Positions 1 to 5,842 of a stretch of DNA of 5,871 bases are shown piece by piece. The notes below the pieces were generated by a model. It was not told where the DNA came from. It saw only the letters and a program-made list of their open reading frames with translations, and did not search any database. Positions within the stretch are counted from its first letter, which is position 1, and each line of letters opens with the position of its first letter. The stretch spans positions 1 through 5,871 of the forward strand of contig CAAGHT010000165.1 of assembly GCA_900769775.1 (NCBI GenBank). The letters run 5' to 3'. The position numbers and the translations under genes were made by a program. Source of the DNA: Clostridia bacterium (lineage in GTDB: Bacteria; Bacillota; Clostridia; Oscillospirales; Acutalibacteraceae).

Positions 1-65
1 GCGCCACCAAGAAATTCTGACGGAGTATCAGCCATTCCGTCGCAAAGTATAACTAAATATTTCAC
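1..65 (-). CDS. Cofactor-independent phosphoglycerate mutase (ApgM-type), N-terminal fragment
   Basis: Only the first 21 codons are inside the window; the gene continues leftwards off the edge. The visible peptide reads (V/M)KYLVILCDGMADTPSEFLGG. This matches the N-terminus of the archaeal-type 2,3-bisphosphoglycerate-independent phosphoglycerate mutases, which belong to the alkaline phosphatase superfamily: a hydrophobic first strand, then DGMAD, then a conserved LGG. Family knowledge: these enzymes interconvert 3- and 2-phosphoglycerate in glycolysis, and Asp9 in CDGMAD would be a metal ligand. Some relatives are annotated as homoserine kinase-like, so the exact reaction is open. The GTG start at 65-63 was chosen because AAAGGCGG lies 7 nt upstream (80-73) and the family usually begins right here with MKY. 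A near-consensus promoter lies just upstream at 97-125. Certainty is limited by the short fragment. Confidence 0.72.
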   Translation of the reverse strand, partial: MKYLVILCDGMADTPSEFLGG

Positions 66-96
66 TTTAAAACCGCCTTTTTGGGAATATATCTAT

Positions 97-125
97 ATTA
101 TAATACCGAAAAGCCCTCGTGTAAA
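97..125 (-). promoter_or_regulatory. Sigma-A-type promoter of the leftward phosphoglycerate mutase gene
   Basis: Read on the minus strand, TTTACA at 125-120 (5 of 6 to TTGACA) is followed after exactly 17 bp by a perfect TATAAT at 102-97. Transcription would start near 90, leaving a leader of about 25 nt that carries the AAAGGCGG ribosome binding site. This is the best promoter in the left intergenic region. Confidence 0.68.
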
Positions 126-135
126 GAAAAAAGAC

Positions 136-164
136 TTTATAAAATGGGCATTTTATGGTAAAAT
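136..164 (+). promoter_or_regulatory. Putative extended -10 promoter of the U32-HAD operon
   Basis: TTTATA at 136-141 (4 of 6 to TTGACA), a 17-bp spacer, and TAAAAT at 159-164 (5 of 6 to TATAAT) preceded by an extended TGG at 156-158. The predicted start near 171 would leave only about 10 nt of leader, barely containing the AGGTGA ribosome binding site at 171-176. The real start may therefore differ by a few bases, or another promoter may be used. A perfect dyad fills the spacer (see 139-156). Confidence 0.42.
139..156. promoter_or_regulatory. Operator-like dyad inside the promoter spacer
   Basis: ATAAAATG at 139-146 and CATTTTAT at 149-156 are perfect 8-bp inverted arms around a 2-bp GG centre. 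The dyad sits between the proposed -35 and -10 of the U32 operon, where a dimeric repressor would block RNA polymerase. A/T-richness makes chance occurrence plausible, and no regulator family is recognised from the motif. Confidence 0.28.
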
Positions 165-180
165 CTAATCAGGTGATGTT

Positions 181-2232
181 ATGTTATTATCTAAACCCGA
201 GGTGCTGGCTCCGGTTGGCAATGGCGAAATGCTTGTTGCGGCTGTCAGAAGCGGTGCGGATGCAGTATATCTCGGACTTGATGACTTTAATGCCCGCCGT
301 AATGCCGAAAACTTTACTGTGGATAGCTTAAAGCAGGCGGTAGAGTATTGTCACATACGAGGCGTAAAGGTTTATCTTACTTTAAACATAATAATTTCTG
401 ACTCTGAGCTGAAGCGTGCGCTTGAAATGTGCCTTGCGGCGGCTGATGCAGGAATAGATGCTGTTATCGCAACCGATATCGGCTTTATAAAGCTACTCAG
501 AGAAGCCTGCCCCAGCCTTCCTATTCACGCCTCAACCCAGATGACGGTTCATTCTCCTGCGGCGCTAAAGAGCATAAAGGAAATGGGGTTTGACCGTGTT
601 GTTGTCTCTCGCGAGATGAGCAGGGAGGAGCTTTTCGCTTTTTGTGAAGAGGCAAAAAAACTGAAGCTTGAGGTCGAGGTTTTTGTGCACGGCGCTTTGT
701 GTATGTGCATATCGGGACAGTGTCTGCTGTCGGCAATGCTTGGCGGCAGAAGCGGAAACAGAGGCCTTTGTGCAGGACCTTGCCGTTTGCCCTTTCAGGC
801 AGAGGCGGGCACAGGCTATGACTTAAGCTTTAAGGACCAGAGCCTTATTCCTTATCTTGGCGAGCTGTGGGATATGGGGGTTACCTCACTTAAAATTGAG
901 GGCAGAATGAAGCGCCCCGAGTATGTTGCAGCGGCAGTTTCTGCTTGCAGACATATGATTGATGAGGGCTCAGTACCCGAAGAGCTTGACCGCGCCCTTT
1001 CTGATGTATTCTCTCGCTCAGGCTTTACTGATGGGTATTATTCGGGTAAGCTTGGCAGAGATATGTTCGGCATAAGAACGAAGGAAGATGTAAAGGCTTC
1101 GAATGAAACTCTTGCATCTCTTCACGAGCTTTACAGAAATGAAATGCAGAGAATTCCTCTTCTTGCCGATGTGAAGATTGTGACTAACGAGAAAATTTCG
1201 CTTTCGCTTTCCGATTGGACAAACTATGTGACAGTAACGGGCAGTATTCCCGAAGCGGCAATCAGTCGCCCGATAGACTCTGAGACTGTTCGTGAAAAGC
1301 TCTCTAAAACGGGAGGGACACCCTATTATATCGAAAATATAAATATCGAGCTTGATGAGGGGCTTTCGGTGAAAATATCCGAGCTTAACGAGCTTCGCCG
1401 TACTGCGATAGAAAGGTTCGACGCTTTGCGCGCCACCCCCATTATCCGCGAAAAAAAGGATGTCAACTTTCCGCAGAAGGCTCGACCTGAGCTTAAAAAT
1501 ATTGCTAAAATTGTTCGCATTGAGAAAAATGACCAACTGAGTGAGCTTGTGCGGTCAGCCGACCTTGTCGTTTTGCCTGCCGAAAAAGACCCGAGGCAGT
1601 TTAATCTTACAAATTGCCGTTTTGCGATAGATGTTCCAAGAGGAATATTCAAAGAGGAGTATATTGAAAAGCAACTCGAAAAGTGGAAAAAAGCAGGCGC
1701 AAAAGCTGCGTTTTGCGGCACATTGTCGGCAATAGAGCTCGCAAAAAGCGCAGAACTTCCCGTTATTGGCGATTTTGGACTTAACATTTATAATACTGCC
1801 ACGGCAGAATATTTCTCGGACCTTTCAGCACTAACTATTTCGGCTGAGCTCTTACTCAGTGACGCTGTTCGAATTGGCGGAAAGCTTCCTAAGGGAATTA
1901 TCAGCTACGGAAAGCTACCGCTTATGATAACAAGAAATTGTCCCCTTAAAAACGGCTCAGGCTGTACGGATTGTGAAAACGGCGGAGAGCTTACCGACCG
2001 AAAGGACACAAGATTTAAAATTCGTTGCCGAAACGGTTGCAGTGAGCTTTTAAACTCAAGGCCTATCTGGATTGCTGACCGTAAGGATGAAATGATGGGA
2101 CTTGATTTTGAGGTGCTCTATTTTACAGATGAGTCGGCAGACAGGGTGGATGAGGTTATTAGAGCTTACAATAACACTCAAGCGCCCGACTGTGAATATA
2201 CCAGAGGCCTTTATTTCAGAGGTGTTGAATAA
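181..2232 (+). CDS. U32 family protein, RlhA-like (long form with DUF3656-type region)
   Basis: A 683-aa cytosolic protein. Residues 1-290 form the U32 TIM-barrel core: VLAPVG near 8-13, AVYLGLDDFNARR at 28-40, HASTQMT at 116-122, the U32 signature EVFVHGALCMCISGQCLLS at 166-184, GLCAGPCR at 196-202, and SLKIEGRMKRPEYV at 236-249. Cys174, Cys181, Cys197 and Cys201 are candidate metal or Fe-S ligands. A DUF3656-like part follows, including ELNELRR at 401-407. A second barrel-like half contains GDFGLN at 530-535, and a Cys cluster (587, 595, 598, 616, 620) lies near LTDRK. Family knowledge: this long architecture matches E. coli RlhA, which hydroxylates 23S rRNA C2501 with prephenate; shorter relatives (TrhP) hydroxylate tRNA U34. 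The older 'peptidase/collagenase' name is probably misleading here. The ATG at 181 follows AGGTGA at 171-176. The stop overlaps the next gene's ATG by one base. RlhA function is inferred, family membership is firm. Confidence 0.93.
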   Translation: MLLSKPEVLAPVGNGEMLVAAVRSGADAVYLGLDDFNARRNAENFTVDSLKQAVEYCHIRGVKVYLTLNIIISDSELKRALEMCLAAADAGIDAVIATDIGFIKLLREACPSLPIHASTQMTVHSPAALKSIKEMGFDRVVVSREMSREELFAFCEEAKKLKLEVEVFVHGALCMCISGQCLLSAMLGGRSGNRGLCAGPCRLPFQAEAGTGYDLSFKDQSLIPYLGELWDMGVTSLKIEGRMKRPEYVAAAVSACRHMIDEGSVPEELDRALSDVFSRSGFTDGYYSGKLGRDMFGIRTKEDVKASNETLASLHELYRNEMQRIPLLADVKIVTNEKISLSLSDWTNYVTVTGSIPEAAISRPIDSETVREKLSKTGGTPYYIENINIELDEGLSVKISELNELRRTAIERFDALRATPIIREKKDVNFPQKARPELKNIAKIVRIEKNDQLSELVRSADLVVLPAEKDPRQFNLTNCRFAIDVPRGIFKEEYIEKQLEKWKKAGAKAAFCGTLSAIELAKSAELPVIGDFGLNIYNTATAEYFSDLSALTISAELLLSDAVRIGGKLPKGIISYGKLPLMITRNCPLKNGSGCTDCENGGELTDRKDTRFKIRCRNGCSELLNSRPIWIADRKDEMMGLDFEVLYFTDESADRVDEVIRAYNNTQAPDCEYTRGLYFRGVE

Positions 2233-2936
2233 TGATAAAAGCGGTATTGTTCGACCTGGACGGAACGCTCCTTCCAATGAATCAGGATTATTTTATAGCC
2301 GAATATATGAAGGGACTGGCTCTTAGAATGAGCGAATACGGCTATGAGCCCGAAAGCTTTATTAAGGCTATGTGGGCAGGTGTTAAGGGCGTTTATAAGA
2401 ATGACGGAAGCGTAATAAATGAGGAGCGATTTTGGGAAGAATGCGAGAGAGCACTTAACAAAAAAGTTCGTGCAGATGAGTCTCATTTCAACGATTTTTA
2501 CAGAAATGAATTTCAAAAATATAAAGAAATCTGCGGCTTTAATCCCGAGGCAAAACAGATATTAGATGAAATTCGTTCTATGGGATATCGGGTTGCCCTT
2601 GCGACCAACCCGTTTTTTCCAATGATAGCAACCGAAAGCCGAACACGATGGGCAGGACTTGAACCTTCTGATTTTGAATTTATAACAACATTTGAAAACT
2701 CATACTCCTGCAAGCCGAATCCGCGCTATTATTTAGAGGTTGCCGAAAAGCTTGGACTTTCTCCCGAAGAATGTCTTATGGTGGGCAATGATGTTCGTGA
2801 TGATATGATTGCAGAAACGGTAGGAATGAAGGTTTTTCTTTTGACCGATTGCCTCATCAATATTAAAAATGTTGATATATCATCCTATCCTCAGGGCAGT
2901 TTTAAAGAACTGATCAGTTATATAAAAACATTATAA
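2232..2936 (+). CDS. HAD superfamily hydrolase (phosphatase-like, C1-capped)
   Basis: A 234-aa soluble protein with all four haloacid dehalogenase motifs. Motif I is DLDGT at residues 8-12 (nucleophile Asp8, acid/base Asp10), motif II is ATNP with Thr125, motif III is CKPNP with Lys161, and motif IV is GNDVRDD with Asp187 and Asp191 for Mg2+. The helical stretch between motifs I and II (about 15-110) is the expected position of a C1 cap, which sets specificity for a small phosphorylated substrate. The substrate cannot be deduced. The ATG overlaps the stop of the U32 gene (TAATG), and AGAGGTG at 2218-2224 lies 7 nt upstream, so the two are translationally coupled. Length and motifs are normal for the subfamily. 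It is the last gene of its operon, ending 3 bp before a terminator. Confidence 0.93.
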   Translation: MIKAVLFDLDGTLLPMNQDYFIAEYMKGLALRMSEYGYEPESFIKAMWAGVKGVYKNDGSVINEERFWEECERALNKKVRADESHFNDFYRNEFQKYKEICGFNPEAKQILDEIRSMGYRVALATNPFFPMIATESRTRWAGLEPSDFEFITTFENSYSCKPNPRYYLEVAEKLGLSPEECLMVGNDVRDDMIAETVGMKVFLLTDCLINIKNVDISSYPQGSFKELISYIKTL

Positions 2937-2939
2937 TTG

Positions 2940-2970
2940 AAGACCGCAGAGCTTTACTCTGCGGTCTTTT
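2940..2970 (+). terminator. Rho-independent terminator of the U32-HAD operon
   Basis: Perfect 12-bp stem AAGACCGCAGAG (2940-2951) and CTCTGCGGTCTT (2957-2968) around a 5-nt loop, running into a T-run at 2967-2970. It sits between two convergent genes. It is best suited to plus-strand transcripts, because the minus-strand side is followed only by a broken T-rich stretch (TTCAATTAT), but it may also stop the lipoprotein operon. Confidence 0.9.
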
Positions 2971-2973
2971 CTA

Positions 2974-4233
2974 TTAGTCAAAATTTGATGAGAAGGGAAT
3001 TCCGAAAAAGTAGCAAAGCTTTCTTGCTACGAGTCTGTATCCCTTGGGTGTGGGATGAGCTGTATCGGCCAGCACATAATCAGGGTCAATTTTATAAAAA
3101 TCGGTAAAGTTTATGTAATAGCCCTCAGCCTCTTTTGCCGCATCGAATATTACATTTCTAATATTCTGTCCCCAAGACGGAGCTTTTTTCTGTGGCCACA
3201 AGAAGTCGAGAAAAACAAGGGTAGCTCCACTTTCTTTACAAGCATCAACGACTACCTTAAGCTTTTGAGTATAGGTATTAACGTCGCCCTTTCCAACATC
3301 GTTATAACCAAGTGCAAAAATTACATAGTTTGCCTTGCACATATCTTTAAGAAGGGAGTTGTTAACCTCGCAGGCTGTCATTCCCGAGCAAGCATAGGTG
3401 TTAACAAAAACACCGCCATCCTTCTCTGCATAGCAGATACCGTTTATAGATACCATCGAGCTGTCGGTTTTTACTACCTTGATTTTAATATTGTTTTTGA
3501 CCCCGTCAGGAATGGCGATATATTCAGTTCTTGTCATAAGGTCTATCGGTCCGTTTCCGGCAACCGAGTAAACCTTGGTATCATTTACATAGACATCAAA
3601 TCCACCGTTGGTCGGACCCGATGAATAGTAGAGATAGAAGCCGTTTATATGGCGATCATATCCGTCTGCTCTGCGGTCAACCTCAATAATAGCGGCAGAG
3701 CCTGCAGATGAGCCCGATTTATAGCATACAAAACCGGGAGTGTTGGGGGAGTGAGTCTCTCTTGTCCACGAGCCTGTTTCGGCATAAAATTTATGAATTT
3801 CATAATCTCCGTAGCCATTGTTATTAAAGGGGATTACATAACCCCAGTTGTTTGAGTCGATAGTTTTATTGAGGGAGTTTTTAAAGAGCGCCGGATATCC
3901 ATTATTATAAATTGCCTTTGCTTGAGCTCCCTCTGAAATAGAGTCACCAATAATATTTATCGAGATATCTCCATAATAGCCGTTAGGTTCACTTAAATCG
4001 AGGGTGGGGAAGTCGTTATCGTTGAAGGAATAGAAGCCTGTTTCATAAATATACTTTTCATAAGGCAATTCTTCTTCGAGCAGAGCCTCGCCGCGTGGAC
4101 GCTCATCGACAATCGGTTCGGGTTCGGTGGGCTGACTGCTTGCAGCAGGTTCCGATTTCTTGCCGCACGAGGTGCAGAGAAGAAGAGAAAGACAAAGTAA
4201 AAGCGAAATAACAATGTATGCGAGTTTTTTCAT
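2974..4233 (-). CDS. SGNH/GDSL hydrolase lipoprotein (downstream paralogue)
   Basis: A 419-aa predicted lipoprotein. A Lys-Lys and hydrophobic signal at residues 1-22 ends in LCTSC, making Cys23 the likely lipidated residue, although -3 is Cys rather than the usual Leu. An acidic/Ser/Pro linker follows to about 45. SGNH blocks: GDSISEG at 96-102 with nucleophile Ser98, SGMT with block II Gly284, GYND with oxyanion Asn311, and DTAHP with Asp390 and His393, so the catalytic set is complete. Ser98 and Asn311 are 213 residues apart. The interval (about 140-275) is rich in beta-strand patterns, such as GFDVYVNDTKVYSV and NNIKIKV, indicating an inserted beta-sandwich. Family knowledge: an inserted carbohydrate-binding-module-like domain occurs in peptidoglycan O-acetylesterase Ape1, so a surface carbohydrate esterase is inferred, not proven. 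It is the second gene after its paralogue and lies 12 bp downstream. Confidence 0.88.
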   Translation of the reverse strand: MKKLAYIVISLLLCLSLLLCTSCGKKSEPAASSQPTEPEPIVDERPRGEALLEEELPYEKYIYETGFYSFNDNDFPTLDLSEPNGYYGDISINIIGDSISEGAQAKAIYNNGYPALFKNSLNKTIDSNNWGYVIPFNNNGYGDYEIHKFYAETGSWTRETHSPNTPGFVCYKSGSSAGSAAIIEVDRRADGYDRHINGFYLYYSSGPTNGGFDVYVNDTKVYSVAGNGPIDLMTRTEYIAIPDGVKNNIKIKVVKTDSSMVSINGICYAEKDGGVFVNTYACSGMTACEVNNSLLKDMCKANYVIFALGYNDVGKGDVNTYTQKLKVVVDACKESGATLVFLDFLWPQKKAPSWGQNIRNVIFDAAKEAEGYYINFTDFYKIDPDYVLADTAHPTPKGYRLVARKLCYFFGIPFSSNFD

Positions 4234-4240
4234 ATCAATA

Positions 4241-4247
4241 CTCCTTT
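4241..4247 (-). promoter_or_regulatory. Ribosome binding site overlapping the preceding stop codon
   Basis: On the minus strand AAAGGAG (4247-4241) overlaps the TAA stop of the upstream paralogue (4248-4246) and lies 7 nt before the ATG at 4233. Ribosomes ending the first gene would sit on the start region of the second, which fixes that start and points to coupled translation. Confidence 0.8.
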
Positions 4248-5466
4248 ATTTAACCTCTGAACAGAATGGAACAGAGAAAAAATACGAAATCGCGCGAGCG
4301 ATAGCTCGGTGTCCGAAAATATCAGGGTGGGCGTGGTCGGTAAGGAATTCCACTCCGCTTGCATCGGCGAGAGAGCGGAGGTCTATATAATATCCGTCTG
4401 CAACTGCGGCGGCATCCGCCAAGGCAGTGCTATAACCTTCCTTATCCTCCTGCCAGATAAAGTCCGCCACTACGAGCACAGTACCGTTTTCGCGGCAGGC
4501 AGAGGAAATTACTGCAAGCTTTTTCTTGAATTCATCCAGCTTTCGATTGTTGATAGCATCGTTAAAGCCGAGGGATAAAATCAGATAATCACTTTTACAA
4601 AGTCCCTTTAAGGTATCATCATCAATATCTGAAAGAGCGAGAGAGGGGAGAGAGTAGTTATTAAGGGTGGTGCCGCTGTCACTTTCGGCATAGCTGATTC
4701 CCGAAATCGCAACAAGGTGGGCATCTACCTTAGAAATTCGTATTTCAAGTTCATTGCCAAGTCCCTCGGGGATAGCAACATAAGCCGTTTTTGCAAAATA
4801 ATCAGGAAGACCATAGGTATCGAAGGTCGCAACCTTCTTTCCGTTTATTGTTACATGGAAGCTTCCTGCAGAATGCAACTGTAGATAATGAATATAAAAA
4901 CCGTTGATTGAGCGTTTGAAACCGTCTGCTCGGCGGTCTATTTTAAAAAGCAAGGTAGAGCCTGTACCGCTCGGAGAGTAATAAGTGCAAAAACCGGGCA
5001 CATAAGATACCGGTCTTATGAATTCCCAGGTGCCGCTTTCTGCTGTTATGGTGTGTATTTCCTCGTTTACAAAAACACCGGGGTTATGGTCGAGCAGAGA
5101 AACAAAGCCGTGGTTATTTGTGCCGACACTGTCGTTTACCGAGTATTTAAAAAGGGAAGTCCACGAATAGTTATAAACCTTTCCTGCATTTGAACCATAG
5201 GAAATTGAATCTCCGAGCACATTTATTGTCGCATTTTCTTTATCTATAGAAATGTGCTTTTTCTTTCCAAAGGAATTAACGATATCCTCGGAATAAATAA
5301 TGCTTTCATAAGGCTTTTCGTTATCGTCAAGAGCCTCGCCAAGCGGTATTTCTGCCGCAGCCTCGGTTACCTCGGAAAAGGTCGGCGCAGTTGTGTAAGC
5401 ACTCTTTTCGCCACAGGCTGTAAAAAGTAAAGCCATTAAAAGGACAAAACATAAAACACGCTTCAT
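4246..5466 (-). CDS. SGNH/GDSL hydrolase lipoprotein (upstream paralogue)
   Basis: A 406-aa predicted lipoprotein with a clean lipobox, LFTAC, and lipidation site Cys18, followed by a Thr/Ala/Glu-rich linker. Catalytic blocks: GDSISYG at 85-91 with nucleophile Ser87, GFND with Asn302, and TDHAHPD with Asp377 and His380. It is collinear with the downstream gene throughout: GEAL...PYE, AESGTW, DRRADG, INGFYIHY, the inserted beta-rich region (about 130-265) and a closing YFF-PF. It is therefore a tandem duplicate that has diverged considerably. The odd point is block II: gapless alignment from YAE to LK puts Ser275 where the paralogue has Gly284, so one oxyanion-hole position is changed. The ATG at 5466 follows GGAGGG at 5477-5472 with a 5-nt gap, and a promoter lies at 5523-5551. 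A role as a membrane-anchored esterase or deacetylase outside the cell is inferred; the substrate is unknown. Confidence 0.88.
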   Translation of the reverse strand: MKRVLCFVLLMALLFTACGEKSAYTTAPTFSEVTEAAAEIPLGEALDDNEKPYESIIYSEDIVNSFGKKKHISIDKENATINVLGDSISYGSNAGKVYNYSWTSLFKYSVNDSVGTNNHGFVSLLDHNPGVFVNEEIHTITAESGTWEFIRPVSYVPGFCTYYSPSGTGSTLLFKIDRRADGFKRSINGFYIHYLQLHSAGSFHVTINGKKVATFDTYGLPDYFAKTAYVAIPEGLGNELEIRISKVDAHLVAISGISYAESDSGTTLNNYSLPSLALSDIDDDTLKGLCKSDYLILSLGFNDAINNRKLDEFKKKLAVISSACRENGTVLVVADFIWQEDKEGYSTALADAAAVADGYYIDLRSLADASGVEFLTDHAHPDIFGHRAIARAISYFFSVPFCSEVK

Positions 5467-5522
5467 ATCATCCCTCCGAAGCAGATAATACCATAAATAA
5501 TGAAATTTTACAATATAATAAA

Positions 5523-5551
5523 ATTATATCTTATCTACTATAAAAAGACAA
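5523..5551 (-). promoter_or_regulatory. Sigma-A-type promoter of the lipoprotein operon
   Basis: On the minus strand TTGTCT at 5551-5546 (4 of 6 to TTGACA), a 17-bp spacer and a perfect TATAAT at 5528-5523. Transcription would start near 5516, giving a leader of about 50 nt with the GGAGGG ribosome binding site. A 7-bp inverted repeat, AATTTTA (5504-5510) and TAAAATT (5519-5525), straddles the predicted start and the -10. It could be an operator or just A/T-rich chance. Confidence 0.6.
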
Positions 5552-5619
5552 TTCAATAATAGACAAAAATATTTTAGATTTTGGATAGGGTTATATTCCC
5601 ACCTACCTTATTTAATCAG

Positions 5620-5647
5620 AAAATAAAAAGGAGAGATTCTAACGAAC
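5620..5647 (+). repeat. Direct repeat, copy 1
   Basis: A 28-nt sequence beginning AAAATAAAAAGGAGAG and ending TCTAACGAAC. It recurs at 5843-5871 with one substitution (g5631 to a5854) and one extra A near the end, 223 bp further on. It may mark the start of a tandem unit, or one of the two ends of an insertion. Confidence 0.85.
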
Positions 5648-5661
5648 CCTCTTTTTATTTT
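5620..5661. repeat. A/T-rich hairpin, terminator-like
   Basis: AAAATAAAAAG (5620-5630) pairs with CTTTTTATTTT (5651-5661) in an 11-bp stem with a 20-nt interior containing direct-repeat copy 1. The T-rich 3' arm resembles a Rho-independent terminator on the plus strand. However, the stem is almost all A-T and no plus-strand gene precedes it, so terminator function is doubtful. Confidence 0.45.
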
Positions 5662-5722
5662 TGGTGAAGGTGGGGGGAATCGACCGTCTGCGGCGGCTGC
5701 GCCACCACATACTGCTTCGCTC

Positions 5723-5754
5723 GTCGACTAAAAGCAAAGCTTTCAGTAACCGAC
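5723..5754. repeat. Hairpin with bulge inside the element
   Basis: GTCG (5723-5726) plus ACTAAAAGC (5727-5735) pairs with GCTTTCAGT (5739-5747) plus CGAC (5751-5754). There is an AAA loop, one A-C mismatch and a 3-nt AAC bulge. Twelve of thirteen positions pair. Confidence 0.6.
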
Positions 5755-5761
5755 TTCGCGC

Positions 5762-5806
5762 TCTGCCTAAAAAACAGTACACCGTACTGTTTTTCTAAAC
5801 GGCAGA
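5762..5806. repeat. Long hairpin inside the element
   Basis: A perfect 11-bp stem, AAAAACAGTAC (5770-5780) and GTACTGTTTTT (5784-5794), with an ACC loop, is enclosed by a second 6-bp stem, TCTGCC (5762-5767) and GGCAGA (5801-5806). The two stems are joined by an asymmetric interior loop (2 and 6 nt). The inner part with its A- and T-tracts looks like a bidirectional Rho-independent terminator. Confidence 0.7.
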
Positions 5807-5842
5807 CCCTCTCGGGTTCGAATCCCTGCATAAGAATAGCAA

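Noticed and set aside
66..180. A riboswitch or long leader upstream of the U32 gene
   Set aside because: The gap is only 115 bp and is filled by two divergent promoters, leaving no room for an aptamer plus expression platform.
1018..1787. Long open frames on the minus strand opposite the U32 gene (1018-1536 and 1326-1787)
   Set aside because: They lie antisense to a clearly conserved protein, show no recognisable motifs and no ribosome binding sites; they are reflections of its codon usage.
181..2232. Calling the U32 protein a secreted collagenase or protease
   Set aside because: There is no signal peptide, and the long Cys-rich architecture matches the RNA-hydroxylation RlhA branch better than any characterised protease.
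3055..3624. A 189-codon plus-strand frame opposite the downstream SGNH gene
   Set aside because: It is antisense to a gene with intact catalytic blocks, with no motif, promoter or ribosome binding site of its own.
5588..5600. GGGTTATATTCCC as a further tRNA T-arm remnant
   Set aside because: The loop lacks the invariant C and R-A of T loops, and the stem cannot be extended convincingly; it is a short chance inverted repeat.
5664..5798. A 44-codon GTG-started reading frame through the repeat element
   Set aside because: It has no ribosome binding site, reads straight through hairpin arms, and gives an Arg/Leu-rich peptide typical of translated non-coding repeat.
5662..5840. A tRNA gene on either strand, suggested by GGTTCGAATCC on plus and a TTCACCA-like end on minus
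   Set aside because: No matching acceptor 5' strand (TCTTATG on plus, GAAGGTG on minus) occurs at the right distance. The minus-strand T stem does not pair, the plus T stem has a mismatch, and no D arm or anticodon arm can be drawn.
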